From NCBI GenBank assembly GCA_017519405.1, contig JAFWSH010000002.1, positions 1-64,000 of the forward strand: a stretch of 64,000 nt of DNA, given 5' to 3'. Positions within the stretch are counted from its first letter, which is position 1. Every line of letters starts with the position of its first letter. A model generated the notes under the pieces. It was given only the letters and a program-made list of their open reading frames with translations. It ran no database searches and was not told the DNA's origin. Both the position numbers and the translations under genes were made by a program. Positions 35,290 to 44,831 of the stretch are shown here, in pieces. The DNA comes from Clostridia bacterium. GTDB lineage: Bacteria; Bacillota; Clostridia; Christensenellales; Aristaeellaceae.

Positions 35290-36294
35290 ATGGCCTTCCT
35301 GAGGCGGCACAAGCCGGCGGCGATGCTGATTCTCCTGGCGCTGCTGGTGCTGCTGCCGCTGGCTGTACTGGCGGAGAAGGGCTATGTGAACGTGTCGGCG
35401 GTGGTGCTGCGCTCCTCGGCGTCCAAGACCTCGGCGGCGCTCCAGAGCCTGCCCAGGGGCACCACGGTGAACATCACCGGCGCCAGCGGCGACTGGTACC
35501 GGGTGACCTACGGGAAGTACAAGGGCTATGTGATGAAGCGCTACATCGACAAGAACGCCTCATCCTCCAGCCAGAAAACCACCACCGCCAAGAAAACCAC
35601 GACCACCAGGAAAACCACCACCCGGGAGGAAGCCCGGGCCGCCCTGCTGCGCAAGCTCAACAAGATCGGCAAGCCCAAGGCCTGCGCCCCCGGCACCTCC
35701 GGGAGCAACGTGCGCAAGCTCCAGCGGTGTCTCCAGGCCCTGGGCTACTACAAGGGCAAGATCGACGGCAAGTACGGCACCTCCACCAGGAACGCGGTGG
35801 CCAGGCTTCAGCGGGCCTACGGCCTCACCGCCAGCGGGGTGGCCACACGGCAGGCCATCGCCGCCATGTTCGGCCAGAAGCTGAAGGAGGATTTCGTCAC
35901 CGAGCGCCTGGACTGGTTCAAGAATGTGTACCTCATCCCCAAGGGGGCGGTGTTCACCGTGAAGGACTGCCGCACAGGCAAGACCTTCCAGGCCAAGCGC
36001 TGGAGCGGCGCCAACCACATGGACTCCATGCCTCTGACCAAGGCGGACACCGCCGTGATGCGCTCCCTCTACGGCCAGTGGTCCTGGCGGCGCCGGTCCA
36101 TCCTGGTGAAGTACAACGGCCACGTCTACGCCGCCTCCATGAACGGCATGCCCCACGGCACCACCACCATCAAAAACAACGGGTTCCCGGGGCATTTCTG
36201 CATCCACTTCTACAAGAGCAAGACCCACGGCAGCAAGCGGGTGGACCCCACCCACCAGAACTGCGTGGCCATCGCCATGCACTACAAGTGGTGA
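35290..36294 (+). CDS. Secreted SH3b and peptidoglycan-binding-domain protein
   Basis: A 334-residue exported protein. After the signal peptide (~1-32) comes an SH3b domain (~33-90, VNVSAVVLRSSASKTSAALQ), a Thr/Lys-rich linker, a PG_binding_1 domain (~137-195, GSNVRKLQRCLQALGYYKGK) and a C-terminal domain of ~130 residues. That domain holds GHFCIHFYKSKTHGS, with H302 and C304, and a later DPTHQN. The His-x-Cys pattern recalls L,D-transpeptidase-like active sites, but the fold cannot be assigned by eye. AAGGGGG lies 8 bases before ATG 35290. A wall-associated role is well supported; catalysis is a hypothesis. Confidence 0.82.
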   Translation: MAFLRRHKPAAMLILLALLVLLPLAVLAEKGYVNVSAVVLRSSASKTSAALQSLPRGTTVNITGASGDWYRVTYGKYKGYVMKRYIDKNASSSSQKTTTAKKTTTTRKTTTREEARAALLRKLNKIGKPKACAPGTSGSNVRKLQRCLQALGYYKGKIDGKYGTSTRNAVARLQRAYGLTASGVATRQAIAAMFGQKLKEDFVTERLDWFKNVYLIPKGAVFTVKDCRTGKTFQAKRWSGANHMDSMPLTKADTAVMRSLYGQWSWRRRSILVKYNGHVYAASMNGMPHGTTTIKNNGFPGHFCIHFYKSKTHGSKRVDPTHQNCVAIAMHYKW

Positions 36295-36459
36295 GGCGGC
36301 TGCCCCCTGCCGGCTGTGTCGCAATTGTAAATCTCCCGGCGAACCCCCAAAAAAGGCTGCCGAAAAAGAGGATTTCCCGCCCCGGTGTCTAAATAATGAT
36401 TGAATGAGTATACATCCGTCCCGGGAAGCCGGAGACGGTATGGAGAAGGAGGCCCTTCC

Positions 36460-37248
36460 ATGTTCCGCAAATGTTTCGCTCTGCTGCTGGTGGTGGTTCT
36501 GCTGGTTCCGGTGCTGGCCCTGGCGGCCACCCCCACCAACGCCAGCCCCACCAACACCCGTCCCCGTTCCACCCGCACCAACACCGGCTATTCCAGCTAC
36601 GATGACTACGACACCACCACCACCGCCAAGCCCAACGACGGCCCGGTGACGGTGACCACCGTGGGCTGCACCGTGGCCAGGGCCGGCGCCAATGGCAAGG
36701 CTGTGGGCGGCGCCAGCTATGAGGTCACCTTTGAGAACGGCATCGGCAACGTGTACATCGCTGCGGAGCTGCCGGCGGGGAAGAAGATCTCCTACTGGGT
36801 GATCAACGGCGTGCGCTATGACTTCAAGCCCATCCCCACCAAGTTCCCCGTACTGAACGTGAACGAGGACCTGACGGTGGAGTGCGTGGCCCGGGGCGGC
36901 ACCGCCCGGACCCTGCTCACCGCGGAGGACATCGAGGCCGCCCGCACCGACGAGCGCCTGGTGGTGACCCTGCACAAGGCCCAGATGTGCCACCTGCTCA
37001 ACGACACCAAGGGCGGCGGCGGCTGGATCACCGACTTTGACTTCACCGACGACTACCGCAACCGGGCCACCGGCGCCACCGTCCGCGGCGGCACCTACAC
37101 CTTCAAGATGAAGCCCACCAACCTGGGCAAGCGCACGGTCCGGGGCTGGCGCTTCAACGACATGGAGTTCCGCTTCAAGGGCAACACGGTGGACGTCATC
37201 GTGCGGGGCCTGAACACCTCCATGACCTATGAGCCCCTGTTCAAGTAA
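36460..37248 (+). CDS. Secreted protein of unknown function with Thr-rich linker
   Basis: A 262-residue exported protein. AAGGAGG lies 7 bases before ATG 36460, which starts a signal peptide (MFRKCFALLLVVVLLVPVLA). Residues ~23-60 form a Thr/Pro/Asn-rich low-complexity linker. The remaining ~200 residues are beta-rich with no recognised family; two similar-looking halves (TFENGIGNVYIAAELPAGKK and YTFKMKPTNLGKRTVRGW) may be repeats of one fold. It follows another secreted envelope protein on the same strand and ends at a strong terminator. Confidence 0.7.
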   Translation: MFRKCFALLLVVVLLVPVLALAATPTNASPTNTRPRSTRTNTGYSSYDDYDTTTTAKPNDGPVTVTTVGCTVARAGANGKAVGGASYEVTFENGIGNVYIAAELPAGKKISYWVINGVRYDFKPIPTKFPVLNVNEDLTVECVARGGTARTLLTAEDIEAARTDERLVVTLHKAQMCHLLNDTKGGGGWITDFDFTDDYRNRATGATVRGGTYTFKMKPTNLGKRTVRGWRFNDMEFRFKGNTVDVIVRGLNTSMTYEPLFK

Positions 37249-37267
37249 GCATTCCCATGCCCTCCCA

Positions 37268-37294
37268 GGCACCGGCCCGCGGCCGGTGCCTTTT
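37268..37294 (+). terminator. Rho-independent terminator
   Basis: A 10-bp stem GGCACCGGCC / GGCCGGTGCC is followed by TTTT, 20 bases past the secreted-protein stop. Confidence 0.85.
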
Positions 37295-37378
37295 GCGTCC
37301 CACGGGCGCCCGGCGCAGGTCCTGGGACCCCGCCCCCGACATTTGGGACACAAACCCGCGTTTTTCAGCCGCGATTTG

Positions 37379-37407
37379 TTGAAATATGTTCCCCGATTTG
37401 CTATAAT
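37379..37407 (+). promoter_or_regulatory. Promoter of the Ter-module P-type ATPase
   Basis: TTGAAA (37379-37384) and TATAAT (37402-37407) are 17 bp apart, about 55 bases before the start. Confidence 0.75.
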
Positions 37408-37462
37408 GTGCCACGAAAGCAAAAATCGCTTGAATCACAAAAAAAAAGGAGTGCGAAGCACC

Positions 37463-40114
37463 ATGGAACGCAAAGGCTTGACCTTGGCGCAGGTGGAGGA
37501 GAGCCGGAAAAAGTACGGTTCCAACACCCTGACCCAAATTCCCCCGGATCCCCTGTGGAAGAAGATCCTGGAGGGCTTCAAGGACCCCATGATCATGATC
37601 CTGCTGGTGGCCCTGGCCATCCAGGTGGTGCTCTTTATCCTGGGCAAGGCGGAGTGGTATGAGCCCGTGTGCGTGCTCATCGCCATCCTGCTGGCCAACG
37701 GCGTGGCCTCCATTTCCGAGCACAGCCAGGAGGGCAAGGCCAGCGTGCTGAAGGCCGAGGAGGAGGCCAAGGAGATGACCAAGGTCCTCCGGGACGGCCA
37801 GCTCCACGAGATCCATGTCTCCGAGGTGGTGGTGGGCGACCTGGTGTACCTCCAGGCCGGCGACAAGCTCCCCGCCGACGGCGAGATCGTGGAGGGCGAG
37901 GTCCATGTGGACCAGGCGGCCCTCAACGGCGAGACCGAGGAAGCCAAGAAGCATCCCAACACCGCGGGCGAGGCCTATGAGGTCAAGGACCTGCTGAACC
38001 CCTTCTACGCCTACCGCGGCACGGTGGTCGTCTCCGGCGAGGCCTACATGGAGGTCAAGGTGGTGGGCGACAAGACCCTCTTCGGCGAGCTGGCCCTGGA
38101 GGTGCAGGAGGACAGCCGGGAGACGCCCCTGCAGGTGAAGCTGGGCAAGCTGGCGCAGCAGATCTCCATGTTCGGCTACATCGGCGCGGCGGCCATCATC
38201 GTGGCGGTCATCGGCATCAACATCTTCAACGGTAATGTGGCCAGCCCCGAATTCCAGGCGGACGCCCTGTCCAACTGGATCAAGCTGGTGATCGAGGCGG
38301 TCACCGTGGCCGTGACCATCATCGTGTGCGCGGTGCCGGAAGGCCTGCCCATGCTCACCTCCATCCTCATGTCCTTCCAGTCCATCCGGATGATCAAGGA
38401 CAACGTGCTGGTGCGCAAGATCAATGGCCTGGAGACCGCGGGCTCCCTGTCCCTGCTCTTCACCGACAAGACCGGCACCATCACCGAGGGCCGGCTCTCC
38501 GTGGTGGAGCTGGCCACGGGCAACCAGCGCATCTTCACCAGGCTGAGTGAGCTCCCCGCCTCCATGCGGGCGGACATCATCACCGGCATCGGCCTGAACA
38601 ACTCCGCCACCGTCTCCGGCAAGGAGATCATCGGCGGCAACTCCACCGACCGCGCCATGATGGCCTTCCTGCTGGGGGAGGACGCCGTGGCCCAGATGAA
38701 CAAGGACGAGGTCATCGGCTTCAATCCCTTCAACTCCACCAAGAAGATGTCCGACGTCACCGTGACCCGGGGCGGCAAGTCCGTGACCTACATCAAGGGC
38801 GCGCCGGAGCGGATCATCGAGCGCTGCTCCCACTTCATCGACGAGACCGGTGAGGTGAAGCCCCTGAACCACGAGACCCAGTCCTCCCTGCTTACCTACA
38901 TGGACGCCCAGGCGGGCCGCTCCATGCGCCTGCTGGGCGTGGCCAAGACCGAGGGCGACCCCGACGGCACGGGCCTGACCCTGATCTGCGTGCTGTCCAT
39001 CCGGGACAACGTGCGCAAGGAGGTCATCCCCGCCATCAAGGAGGTGCAGGACGCGGGCATCCAGGTGGTCATGGTCACCGGCGACCGCAAGGAGACCGCC
39101 GTGGCCATCGCCCGGGAGTCCGGCCTGCTCCGGGAGCCCTCTGACATCGCCATGACCAGCGCCGAGATGGCGGAGAAGACCGACGACGAGCTCAAGGCCA
39201 TCCTGCCCAACCTGCGGGTGGTGGCCCGTGCCCTGCCCACGGACAAGAGCCGCCTGGTGCGCATCGCCCAGGAGCTGAACCTGGTGGTGGGCATGACCGG
39301 CGACGGCGTGAACGACTCCCCTGCCCTGAAGAAGGCCGACGTGGGCTTCGCCATGGGCTCCGGCACCGAGGTGGCCAAGGAGGCCGGCGACATCACCATC
39401 CTGGACGACAACTTCACCTCCATCGACAAGGCCATCCTCTACGGCCGCACCATGTTCAAGTCCATCCGGAAGTTCCTGATCTTCCAGCTGACGGTGAACG
39501 TGGCCGCCGTGCTCACCTGCTTCCTGGCCCCCTTCTTCGGGGAGAACGAGATCCTCACCGTGGTGCAGCTGCTGCTGATCAACCTGGCCATGGACACCCT
39601 GGCGGCCATCGCCTTCGGCTCCGAGCCCACCCTGAAGGAGTACATGAAGGAGAAGCCCGTGCCGCGGGATGCCTCCATCGTCTCCGGCAAGATGCTCTTC
39701 CAGATCATCCTCTCCGCCCTGTACATCACCGCGGCCTGCCTGTGCATCCGCTTTGTGCCGGCCATCCAGAACCTGGTGGGCATCACCGCGGCGGGCTACC
39801 CCGGCGTGGATCCCCTCACGGTGGTCCTGAACTCCGCCGTGTTCGCCACCTTCATGATGGCCATCACCTTCAACGGCTTCAACGCCCGCACCGAGCATCT
39901 CAATGTGTTTGAGCAGGTCGGCCGGAACAAGAACTTCCTGCTGGTCATGGGCGGGCTGCTCATCGCCCAGTTCGTCTTCGTCACCGTGGGCGGCGACGTG
40001 CTGAAGGTGCACCCCCTGACCTCCACCACCTGGCTCACCTGCGCGGTGATCGCCATCCTGGTGATCCTGGTGGGCACCATCGCCAAGATCCTCTCCGGCA
40101 AGAAAAAGGCGTAA
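37463..40114 (+). CDS. Calcium-type P-type ATPase
   Basis: An 883-residue P2A-type cation pump. The NGET actuator motif lies in the DQAALNGETEEAKK segment, VPEGLP marks the ion-binding helix M4, and the phosphorylation motif DKTGT carries D335. KGAPERI, MVTGDRKETA and GDGVNDSPALKKADVGFAMG are the nucleotide and hinge motifs. The M6 segment NLAMDTLAA differs from the usual NLVTDGLPA, so ion preference may be altered. AAAAAGGAG lies 11 bases upstream. It leads a cluster with TerD, YceG and TelA proteins; P-type ATPases are known companions of Ter stress systems. Confidence 0.93.
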   Translation: MERKGLTLAQVEESRKKYGSNTLTQIPPDPLWKKILEGFKDPMIMILLVALAIQVVLFILGKAEWYEPVCVLIAILLANGVASISEHSQEGKASVLKAEEEAKEMTKVLRDGQLHEIHVSEVVVGDLVYLQAGDKLPADGEIVEGEVHVDQAALNGETEEAKKHPNTAGEAYEVKDLLNPFYAYRGTVVVSGEAYMEVKVVGDKTLFGELALEVQEDSRETPLQVKLGKLAQQISMFGYIGAAAIIVAVIGINIFNGNVASPEFQADALSNWIKLVIEAVTVAVTIIVCAVPEGLPMLTSILMSFQSIRMIKDNVLVRKINGLETAGSLSLLFTDKTGTITEGRLSVVELATGNQRIFTRLSELPASMRADIITGIGLNNSATVSGKEIIGGNSTDRAMMAFLLGEDAVAQMNKDEVIGFNPFNSTKKMSDVTVTRGGKSVTYIKGAPERIIERCSHFIDETGEVKPLNHETQSSLLTYMDAQAGRSMRLLGVAKTEGDPDGTGLTLICVLSIRDNVRKEVIPAIKEVQDAGIQVVMVTGDRKETAVAIARESGLLREPSDIAMTSAEMAEKTDDELKAILPNLRVVARALPTDKSRLVRIAQELNLVVGMTGDGVNDSPALKKADVGFAMGSGTEVAKEAGDITILDDNFTSIDKAILYGRTMFKSIRKFLIFQLTVNVAAVLTCFLAPFFGENEILTVVQLLLINLAMDTLAAIAFGSEPTLKEYMKEKPVPRDASIVSGKMLFQIILSALYITAACLCIRFVPAIQNLVGITAAGYPGVDPLTVVLNSAVFATFMMAITFNGFNARTEHLNVFEQVGRNKNFLLVMGGLLIAQFVFVTVGGDVLKVHPLTSTTWLTCAVIAILVILVGTIAKILSGKKKA

Positions 40115-40162
40115 CCCGGTCCGGGACCGGATCAGTATGGATACGAAAGGAGCTGAACCCCC

Positions 40163-40783
40163 ATGGCAGTGAACCTGGTGAAAGGACAGAAAGTCAACCT
40201 GGTGAAGGCCTCCGGCGGCAGCGGCCTGCGGGAGATCCGCGTGGGCCTGGGCTGGGACGAGGTGGAGCAGAAGACGGGCTTCTTCGCCTCCCTCTTCTCC
40301 ACCAAGAAGCCGGACATCGACTGTGACGCCTCCGTGATCCTCTGCGGCGCCGACGGCAAGCTCTACGGCCGCCACGCCAACGACTGCTGTGTCTACTTCG
40401 GCAACCTGCACCACGCCTCCGGGGCCATCAACCACGCCGGCGACAACCTCACCGGCGGCGGCGATGGGGACGACGAGCAGATCACCGTGGACCTGGCCCG
40501 CCTCCCCGCGGACGTTAACAAGCTGGTCTTCGTGGTGAACATCTACGACGCGGGCATCCGGGGCCAGCACTTCGGCATGGTGCGCAACGCCTTCATCCAC
40601 CTGACGGACGTGCGGACGGGGCGGGAGCTGTGCCGCTACAACCTGACGGACAACTTCAGCGGCATGCAGGGCCTGGTGGTGGGCGAGATTACCCGGGCCG
40701 GCAGCGAGTGGGAGTTCGAGGCCATCGGCCGGGGCGTGGCCCAGGCCAGCCGCCTGGACGCCCTGCTGCGCCTCTACACCTGA
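40163..40783 (+). CDS. TerD-family stress protein
   Basis: A 206-residue cytoplasmic TerD-domain protein. MAVNLVKGQKVNLVKASGGS, VGLGWDE, CDASVILCGADGKL and the Ca-binding-type loop DGDDEQITVDLARLP are typical. A short insertion (EVEQKTGFFASLFSTKK) after VGLGWDE is unusual. GAAAGGAG precedes the ATG by a slightly long spacer. TerD proteins bind Ca2+ and act in envelope, tellurite or phage-type stress responses. It lies 48 bases after the P-type ATPase, probably in its operon. Confidence 0.92.
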   Translation: MAVNLVKGQKVNLVKASGGSGLREIRVGLGWDEVEQKTGFFASLFSTKKPDIDCDASVILCGADGKLYGRHANDCCVYFGNLHHASGAINHAGDNLTGGGDGDDEQITVDLARLPADVNKLVFVVNIYDAGIRGQHFGMVRNAFIHLTDVRTGRELCRYNLTDNFSGMQGLVVGEITRAGSEWEFEAIGRGVAQASRLDALLRLYT

Positions 40784-40830
40784 GCGGTACCTGACTTGAG
40801 ACGGATCCAACGACGAAAGGAGCGATTTCC

Positions 40831-41415
40831 ATGGCAGTGAACCTCACCAAAGGACAACGCATCAGTCTGGACAAGGGCATGAAGATGGCCCTCATCGGCC
40901 TGGGCTGGAACACCGACCGCTACACCGGCCGGGCGGACTTCGACCTGGACGCCTCCGCCTTCCTGCTGGGCGCCAACGGCCGCGTGCGCAAGGACGAGGA
41001 CTTCGTCTTCTACGGCAACCTCCGCAGCCAGAACGACGCGGTGGTGCACACCGGCGACAGCCTCTCCGGCAACTCCGGCGGCGACGACGAGACCCTGTTC
41101 ATCGACTTCTCCAAGGTGCCGGCGGATGTGGACCGCATCGCCATCACCGTGACCATCTATGAGGCGGAGGAGCGCCGGCAGAACTTCGGCCAGGTGTCCA
41201 ACGCCTATGTGCGGCTGGCCCGCCGCTCCTCCGAGGAGGACACCGTGGGCGTGGAGGAGCTGCGCTACGACCTGCGGGAGGACTTCTCCATCGAGACCGC
41301 GGTGGTGGTCTGCGAGCTGTACCGGGAGGGCAGCGCCTGGAAGTTCAACGCGGTGGGCTCCGGCTACCCCGGCGGCCTGTACGCCCTGTGCAAAGCCTAT
41401 GGCGTGAACGTCTGA
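40831..41415 (+). CDS. TerD-family stress protein, second copy
   Basis: A 194-residue TerD-domain protein similar to the preceding one but closer to canonical TerD: MAVNLTKGQRISLDKG, IGLGWNTDRYTG, FDLDASAFLLGANGRV and GGDDETLFIDFSKVP. GAAAGGAG lies 8 bases before the ATG. The spacing of 47 bases to the first terD gene and the similar leader point to tandem duplication followed by divergence. Confidence 0.94.
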   Translation: MAVNLTKGQRISLDKGMKMALIGLGWNTDRYTGRADFDLDASAFLLGANGRVRKDEDFVFYGNLRSQNDAVVHTGDSLSGNSGGDDETLFIDFSKVPADVDRIAITVTIYEAEERRQNFGQVSNAYVRLARRSSEEDTVGVEELRYDLREDFSIETAVVVCELYREGSAWKFNAVGSGYPGGLYALCKAYGVNV

Positions 41416-41432
41416 GGACGCTGGCGCGGACC

Positions 41433-41467
41433 GCGGCGCTGCCATACCCGGCGGCGCCGCGTTTTCT
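41433..41467 (+). terminator. Terminator after the terD pair
   Basis: The stem GCGGCGC / GCGCCGC is followed by GTTTTCT. The hairpin is moderate, so partial read-through into the rhomboid gene is possible. Confidence 0.55.
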
Positions 41468-41509
41468 GACGGAATGCTGCGTTGCCCGCGGCGGAAAGGG
41501 GGAGCGGAC

Positions 41510-42127
41510 ATGACCGGCCGCAGCCCGGGGGCCAGGACCCCCCTGCGCCTGAGCTACAACAGCCCGGCGGTGCTGACCTTTGTGTTTCTCTGTGTGGCGG
41601 TGCAGCTGCTGCGGGAGCTCACCGGCGACTGGGCCACCACCCACCTCTTCAGCGTCTACGGGGCCTCCCTGCTGGACCCCCTGGCCTGGATCCGCCTCTT
41701 CGGCCATGCCCTGGGCCACGCCAGCTGGAGCCACCTCATCAACAACATGATGTTCCTGCTGATCCTGGGCCCCATGATCGAGGAGAAGTACGGCACCTCC
41801 AACACCGTGTTTGTCATGGCTGCCACCGCCCTGGTGACGGGAATCTTCAACATGATCTTCTTCCCCCGGGTCTACACCCTGGGGGCCAGCGGCATCGTCT
41901 TCGCCTTTATCCTGCTGGCCTCCATCACCGGGGGAGAGGACCGCACCATCCCCCTGACCTTCATCCTGGTGGCCATTCTCTACATCGGCGAGCAGGTCTA
42001 CGACGCCGTCACGGCCCGGGACAACATCTCCCAGGTCTCCCACATTGTGGGGGGCCTCACGGGCAGCGTGCTGGGCTTCGTGATGAAGCGCCTGCGGATG
42101 AACGGCTACCGGGCCGGGAAGGGATAG
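41510..42127 (+). CDS. Rhomboid-family intramembrane serine protease
   Basis: A 205-residue membrane protein with six predicted helices. The catalytic serine is S127 in the GASG motif (TLGASGIVFAF) and the histidine is H178 in QVSHIVGG. SHLINNMMFLLILGPMIEEK is the typical second-helix segment. GGGGGAG lies 6 bases before ATG 41510. Rhomboids cut single-pass membrane proteins within the bilayer; the substrate here is unknown. Its place inside the Ter/Tel cluster suggests proteolytic signalling in that stress response (inference). Confidence 0.9.
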   Translation: MTGRSPGARTPLRLSYNSPAVLTFVFLCVAVQLLRELTGDWATTHLFSVYGASLLDPLAWIRLFGHALGHASWSHLINNMMFLLILGPMIEEKYGTSNTVFVMAATALVTGIFNMIFFPRVYTLGASGIVFAFILLASITGGEDRTIPLTFILVAILYIGEQVYDAVTARDNISQVSHIVGGLTGSVLGFVMKRLRMNGYRAGKG

Positions 42128-42200
42128 GCAGGATTTCGCCCGGCGGCGGCGTATTGTCTATTGAAAGAAACAGATCACCGGAAAGGGGGCGGCGAACGCC

Positions 42201-44831
42201 ATGTTCACCCGAGGAAAGGCAAGCCGGCTGCAGGACCTGCAGACTCCCCTGCCCCAGCGCAGGCCGGAGGCGGTGTTTTTCCTGCGCCTGGACCGCTATG
42301 CCCCCGCCGCAGCGGAGACCCTGCGCCAGCTGGACGCCCGGGCCCGCCGCCAGGGCACCGTGCTGGAGAAGGGCATCCCCAACCCCGATGCCGGCCAGAT
42401 CGAGTACTGCCGGAGCCGCCTGGGGGACGACTTCCGCCTGGAGGCCGGCTTTTTTGACCAATCCCTGGAGGCCTGGCTCCCCGCCATGGCCCAGGAAAAA
42501 CGCCGGGAGGCGGCCGACGCCCTCTTCCGCCTGCTGAATGAGCAGCGGGGCCTGGGCAAGCCCGACGGCGCCCTGCGGAACCTCTACATGAAGCTGATGT
42601 GCTGGCTGTACTACCGCTTCCGGGGGATCGCGGACAAGCTGGGTACCCAGCCCCTGCCCCTGGTGCTCTGTGTGGTCCGGGAGGAGCTCAGCGCCCACGC
42701 CCTGCTGCTGCTGCGGCTGCTGAACGGGCTGGGAGCGGACATCCTGCTGCTGGAAATGCAGGGGGACCGGGTGTACAGCGCCCTGGACCCGGAGGACCGG
42801 TGGTCCCAGCGCCTGGAGCTCCCGGATGCCGCCGCCTTCCCGGCGGACTTCTCCCTCCAGGCCCTCCGGAGCAGCGCCCCGGCGGAGCCCGCCCGGCCGG
42901 CTCCCAGGCCCGGCACGCCGCCGACCCCGGTGGTCTCCGGCCGCCCCGGCCAGCCCCGGGCGGGGCAGGCGCCCCAACTCACCCCGGGGAACGGCGCCGC
43001 CGGCAAGCGGGAGGAGAAAGTGCCCCGGCTCACCCTGGGGGGCAGTGATGCCGGAAAGCGGGAGGAGCGGGTGCCCCAGCTCACCCTGGGGAACAGCGCC
43101 GCCGGCAAGCGGGAGGAGAAAGTGCCGGAGCTCAGCCTGGGCCAGCGGAAGAACACCTGGCAGCCGGTGCAGGACCGCTCCCCCCTGAGCCCGGCGCCGG
43201 TGACGCCCCTGCAGCCCAGGGCCGGCGAGCCCGACCCCTTCCAGCGCTTCCTGGCCCCCGCCCGGAAGGTCTGCCCCAACGCCTGGATGGAGACCCCCGG
43301 CCTGGAGAGCGCCCTGACGCCGCCGGTGAAGCGGGGCAGCGATCCCGCCCTCATGTACACCGTGCTGCTGAAGCTCACCGGGGTGCGGAACAAGGTGTCC
43401 TACCCCAACGAGCTGTACCAGTTCTATACCCGCCTGAGCGCCACCGGCCGCCGCATCCTGGTGGTGGACGGCGCTTTCCCGGCCCCCGACCCGGATGACC
43501 TGGCGAAGATCCGCCGCCGGGGCGGCTACCGCAGCGCCGGGGAGATGATCATCGACCTGGCGGTGAACCTGCCCTGGGCGTCGAACCAGGAGCTGGCGCG
43601 CCTGGCCCAGTACGCCTTTGCCGTGGCGGTGACGGAGGCCTCCAGGAAGGACGGGGACCTCCGGCGGCTGCTGACGGGGGCGGTGACGCTGCTGTGCTGG
43701 ATCCGCCACTGGCAGAACGCCCTCTTCGGCGGCTGGCGGGAGACGGACGTGGCCTGCATGATCCGCACCGGCCACTGCGCCAATGAGTGGGAGCTGCTCT
43801 TCCTGCGCTGGCTCTCCCTGATGCCCGTGGACCTCATCCTCATCGCCCCCAACCTCAGCCAGCCCGAGACCTTCCAGGCCGAGGGCATGCTGGAGCTCAC
43901 CGGCACCGACACCCTGCCGGAGTTTGTCTTCCCCAGGGACGCCGCCACCCTGCAGATGCGCACCCTGGCCTCCCACGCCCGGGAGGAGCTGGACGCCATG
44001 TTCTCCGGCACCGGCCTGCGGGGGGAGCGCTACAGCCACGCCAACGCCCTGGTGCTGCAGACCACCTGGGACGAGGTGGGGGTCTACTGGGACCGGGAGC
44101 TGAGCCTCCGGCCCAACTACGCCGCGGTGGACGACACCGTCACCATGCCCGTCATCTGGGCGAAGATGACCGGCGCCCCCGCGGGGGATCTGCTGCCCTA
44201 CTGGCAGAAGGTGAAGGCCCTGACCCTGGTGGACGGCGCCCTCCTCTTCCCCCACCTGCCCCTGATGCCCGCCGACATGATCCGCCAGACCGCCGGCTTC
44301 GCCAGCCACTACCTCAGCGGCGGCCGCATCCAGGTGAAGGCCCTGCTGGACGACCGGCGCTATCCCTACGGCCAGATGCGGGGCAGCATGCAGCACCATA
44401 TGCTCATCAAGGCCCAGGAGATGCTGGACCAGCGGCTCATCAACGGGCTCTTCGACGGCTCCGGGGTGGAGAACACCCTGCTGGCCGTGGTGCTGAGCCT
44501 GCCGCCGGAGCTCCAGCGCATCATCCACGCCTTTGAATTCACCGGGAAGAACCCCAAGTTTGTCTGCGTGCACACCGGGGAGCGGGAGGGCACCGTGGAG
44601 GATGCCATCCTGCTGACCTTCCTGAGCCTGCTGGGCTTCGACGTGCTGCTGGTGGTGCCCACGGGGTACCAGAGCATTGAGCGCTACCTCACGGGGCGCC
44701 TGCCGGTGGAGCACCAGGTGGGGCCCTACCGTTTCGACGTCGCCATGCCGGATTTCGCCACCCTGCCCATGCCCAGGAACGGCTTCATGGCCTGGGTGGG
44801 CAATCTGCTCAAGAGGGGGAATCAGCCGTGA
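42201..44831 (+). CDS. yceG: YceG-family protein of the Ter/Tel stress module
   Basis: An 876-residue protein resembling Bacillus YceG, the large 'biosynthetic module' component of Ter systems. Residues ~1-225 form an N-terminal domain (EAVFFLRLDRYAPAAAETLR) and ~340-870 the main YceG region (VVDGAFPAPDPDDLAKIRRR, IAPNLSQPETFQ, RYSHANALVLQTTWDE). Between them is a low-complexity linker (~225-335) with 17-residue tandem repeats starting at residue 258. The molecular activity is unproven; published comparative work places YceG with TerD, TerC and TelA. It overlaps telA by 4 bases (GTGA), so it is translationally coupled to it. Confidence 0.82.
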   Translation: MFTRGKASRLQDLQTPLPQRRPEAVFFLRLDRYAPAAAETLRQLDARARRQGTVLEKGIPNPDAGQIEYCRSRLGDDFRLEAGFFDQSLEAWLPAMAQEKRREAADALFRLLNEQRGLGKPDGALRNLYMKLMCWLYYRFRGIADKLGTQPLPLVLCVVREELSAHALLLLRLLNGLGADILLLEMQGDRVYSALDPEDRWSQRLELPDAAAFPADFSLQALRSSAPAEPARPAPRPGTPPTPVVSGRPGQPRAGQAPQLTPGNGAAGKREEKVPRLTLGGSDAGKREERVPQLTLGNSAAGKREEKVPELSLGQRKNTWQPVQDRSPLSPAPVTPLQPRAGEPDPFQRFLAPARKVCPNAWMETPGLESALTPPVKRGSDPALMYTVLLKLTGVRNKVSYPNELYQFYTRLSATGRRILVVDGAFPAPDPDDLAKIRRRGGYRSAGEMIIDLAVNLPWASNQELARLAQYAFAVAVTEASRKDGDLRRLLTGAVTLLCWIRHWQNALFGGWRETDVACMIRTGHCANEWELLFLRWLSLMPVDLILIAPNLSQPETFQAEGMLELTGTDTLPEFVFPRDAATLQMRTLASHAREELDAMFSGTGLRGERYSHANALVLQTTWDEVGVYWDRELSLRPNYAAVDDTVTMPVIWAKMTGAPAGDLLPYWQKVKALTLVDGALLFPHLPLMPADMIRQTAGFASHYLSGGRIQVKALLDDRRYPYGQMRGSMQHHMLIKAQEMLDQRLINGLFDGSGVENTLLAVVLSLPPELQRIIHAFEFTGKNPKFVCVHTGEREGTVEDAILLTFLSLLGFDVLLVVPTGYQSIERYLTGRLPVEHQVGPYRFDVAMPDFATLPMPRNGFMAWVGNLLKRGNQP
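42972..43142 (+). repeat. 51-bp in-frame tandem repeat inside yceG
   Basis: Three consecutive 51-bp units (42972-43022, 43023-43073, 43074-43124) plus a partial fourth encode variants of PQLTPGNGAAGKREEKV. The units are near-identical in DNA, which indicates recent expansion by slippage or recombination. Confidence 0.88.

Noticed and set aside
37241-40810. A 1,189-codon minus-strand open frame opposite the P-type ATPase
   Set aside because: Low-complexity His/Gly/Val/Asp composition and no recognisable domain; the plus strand holds all P-type ATPase motifs.
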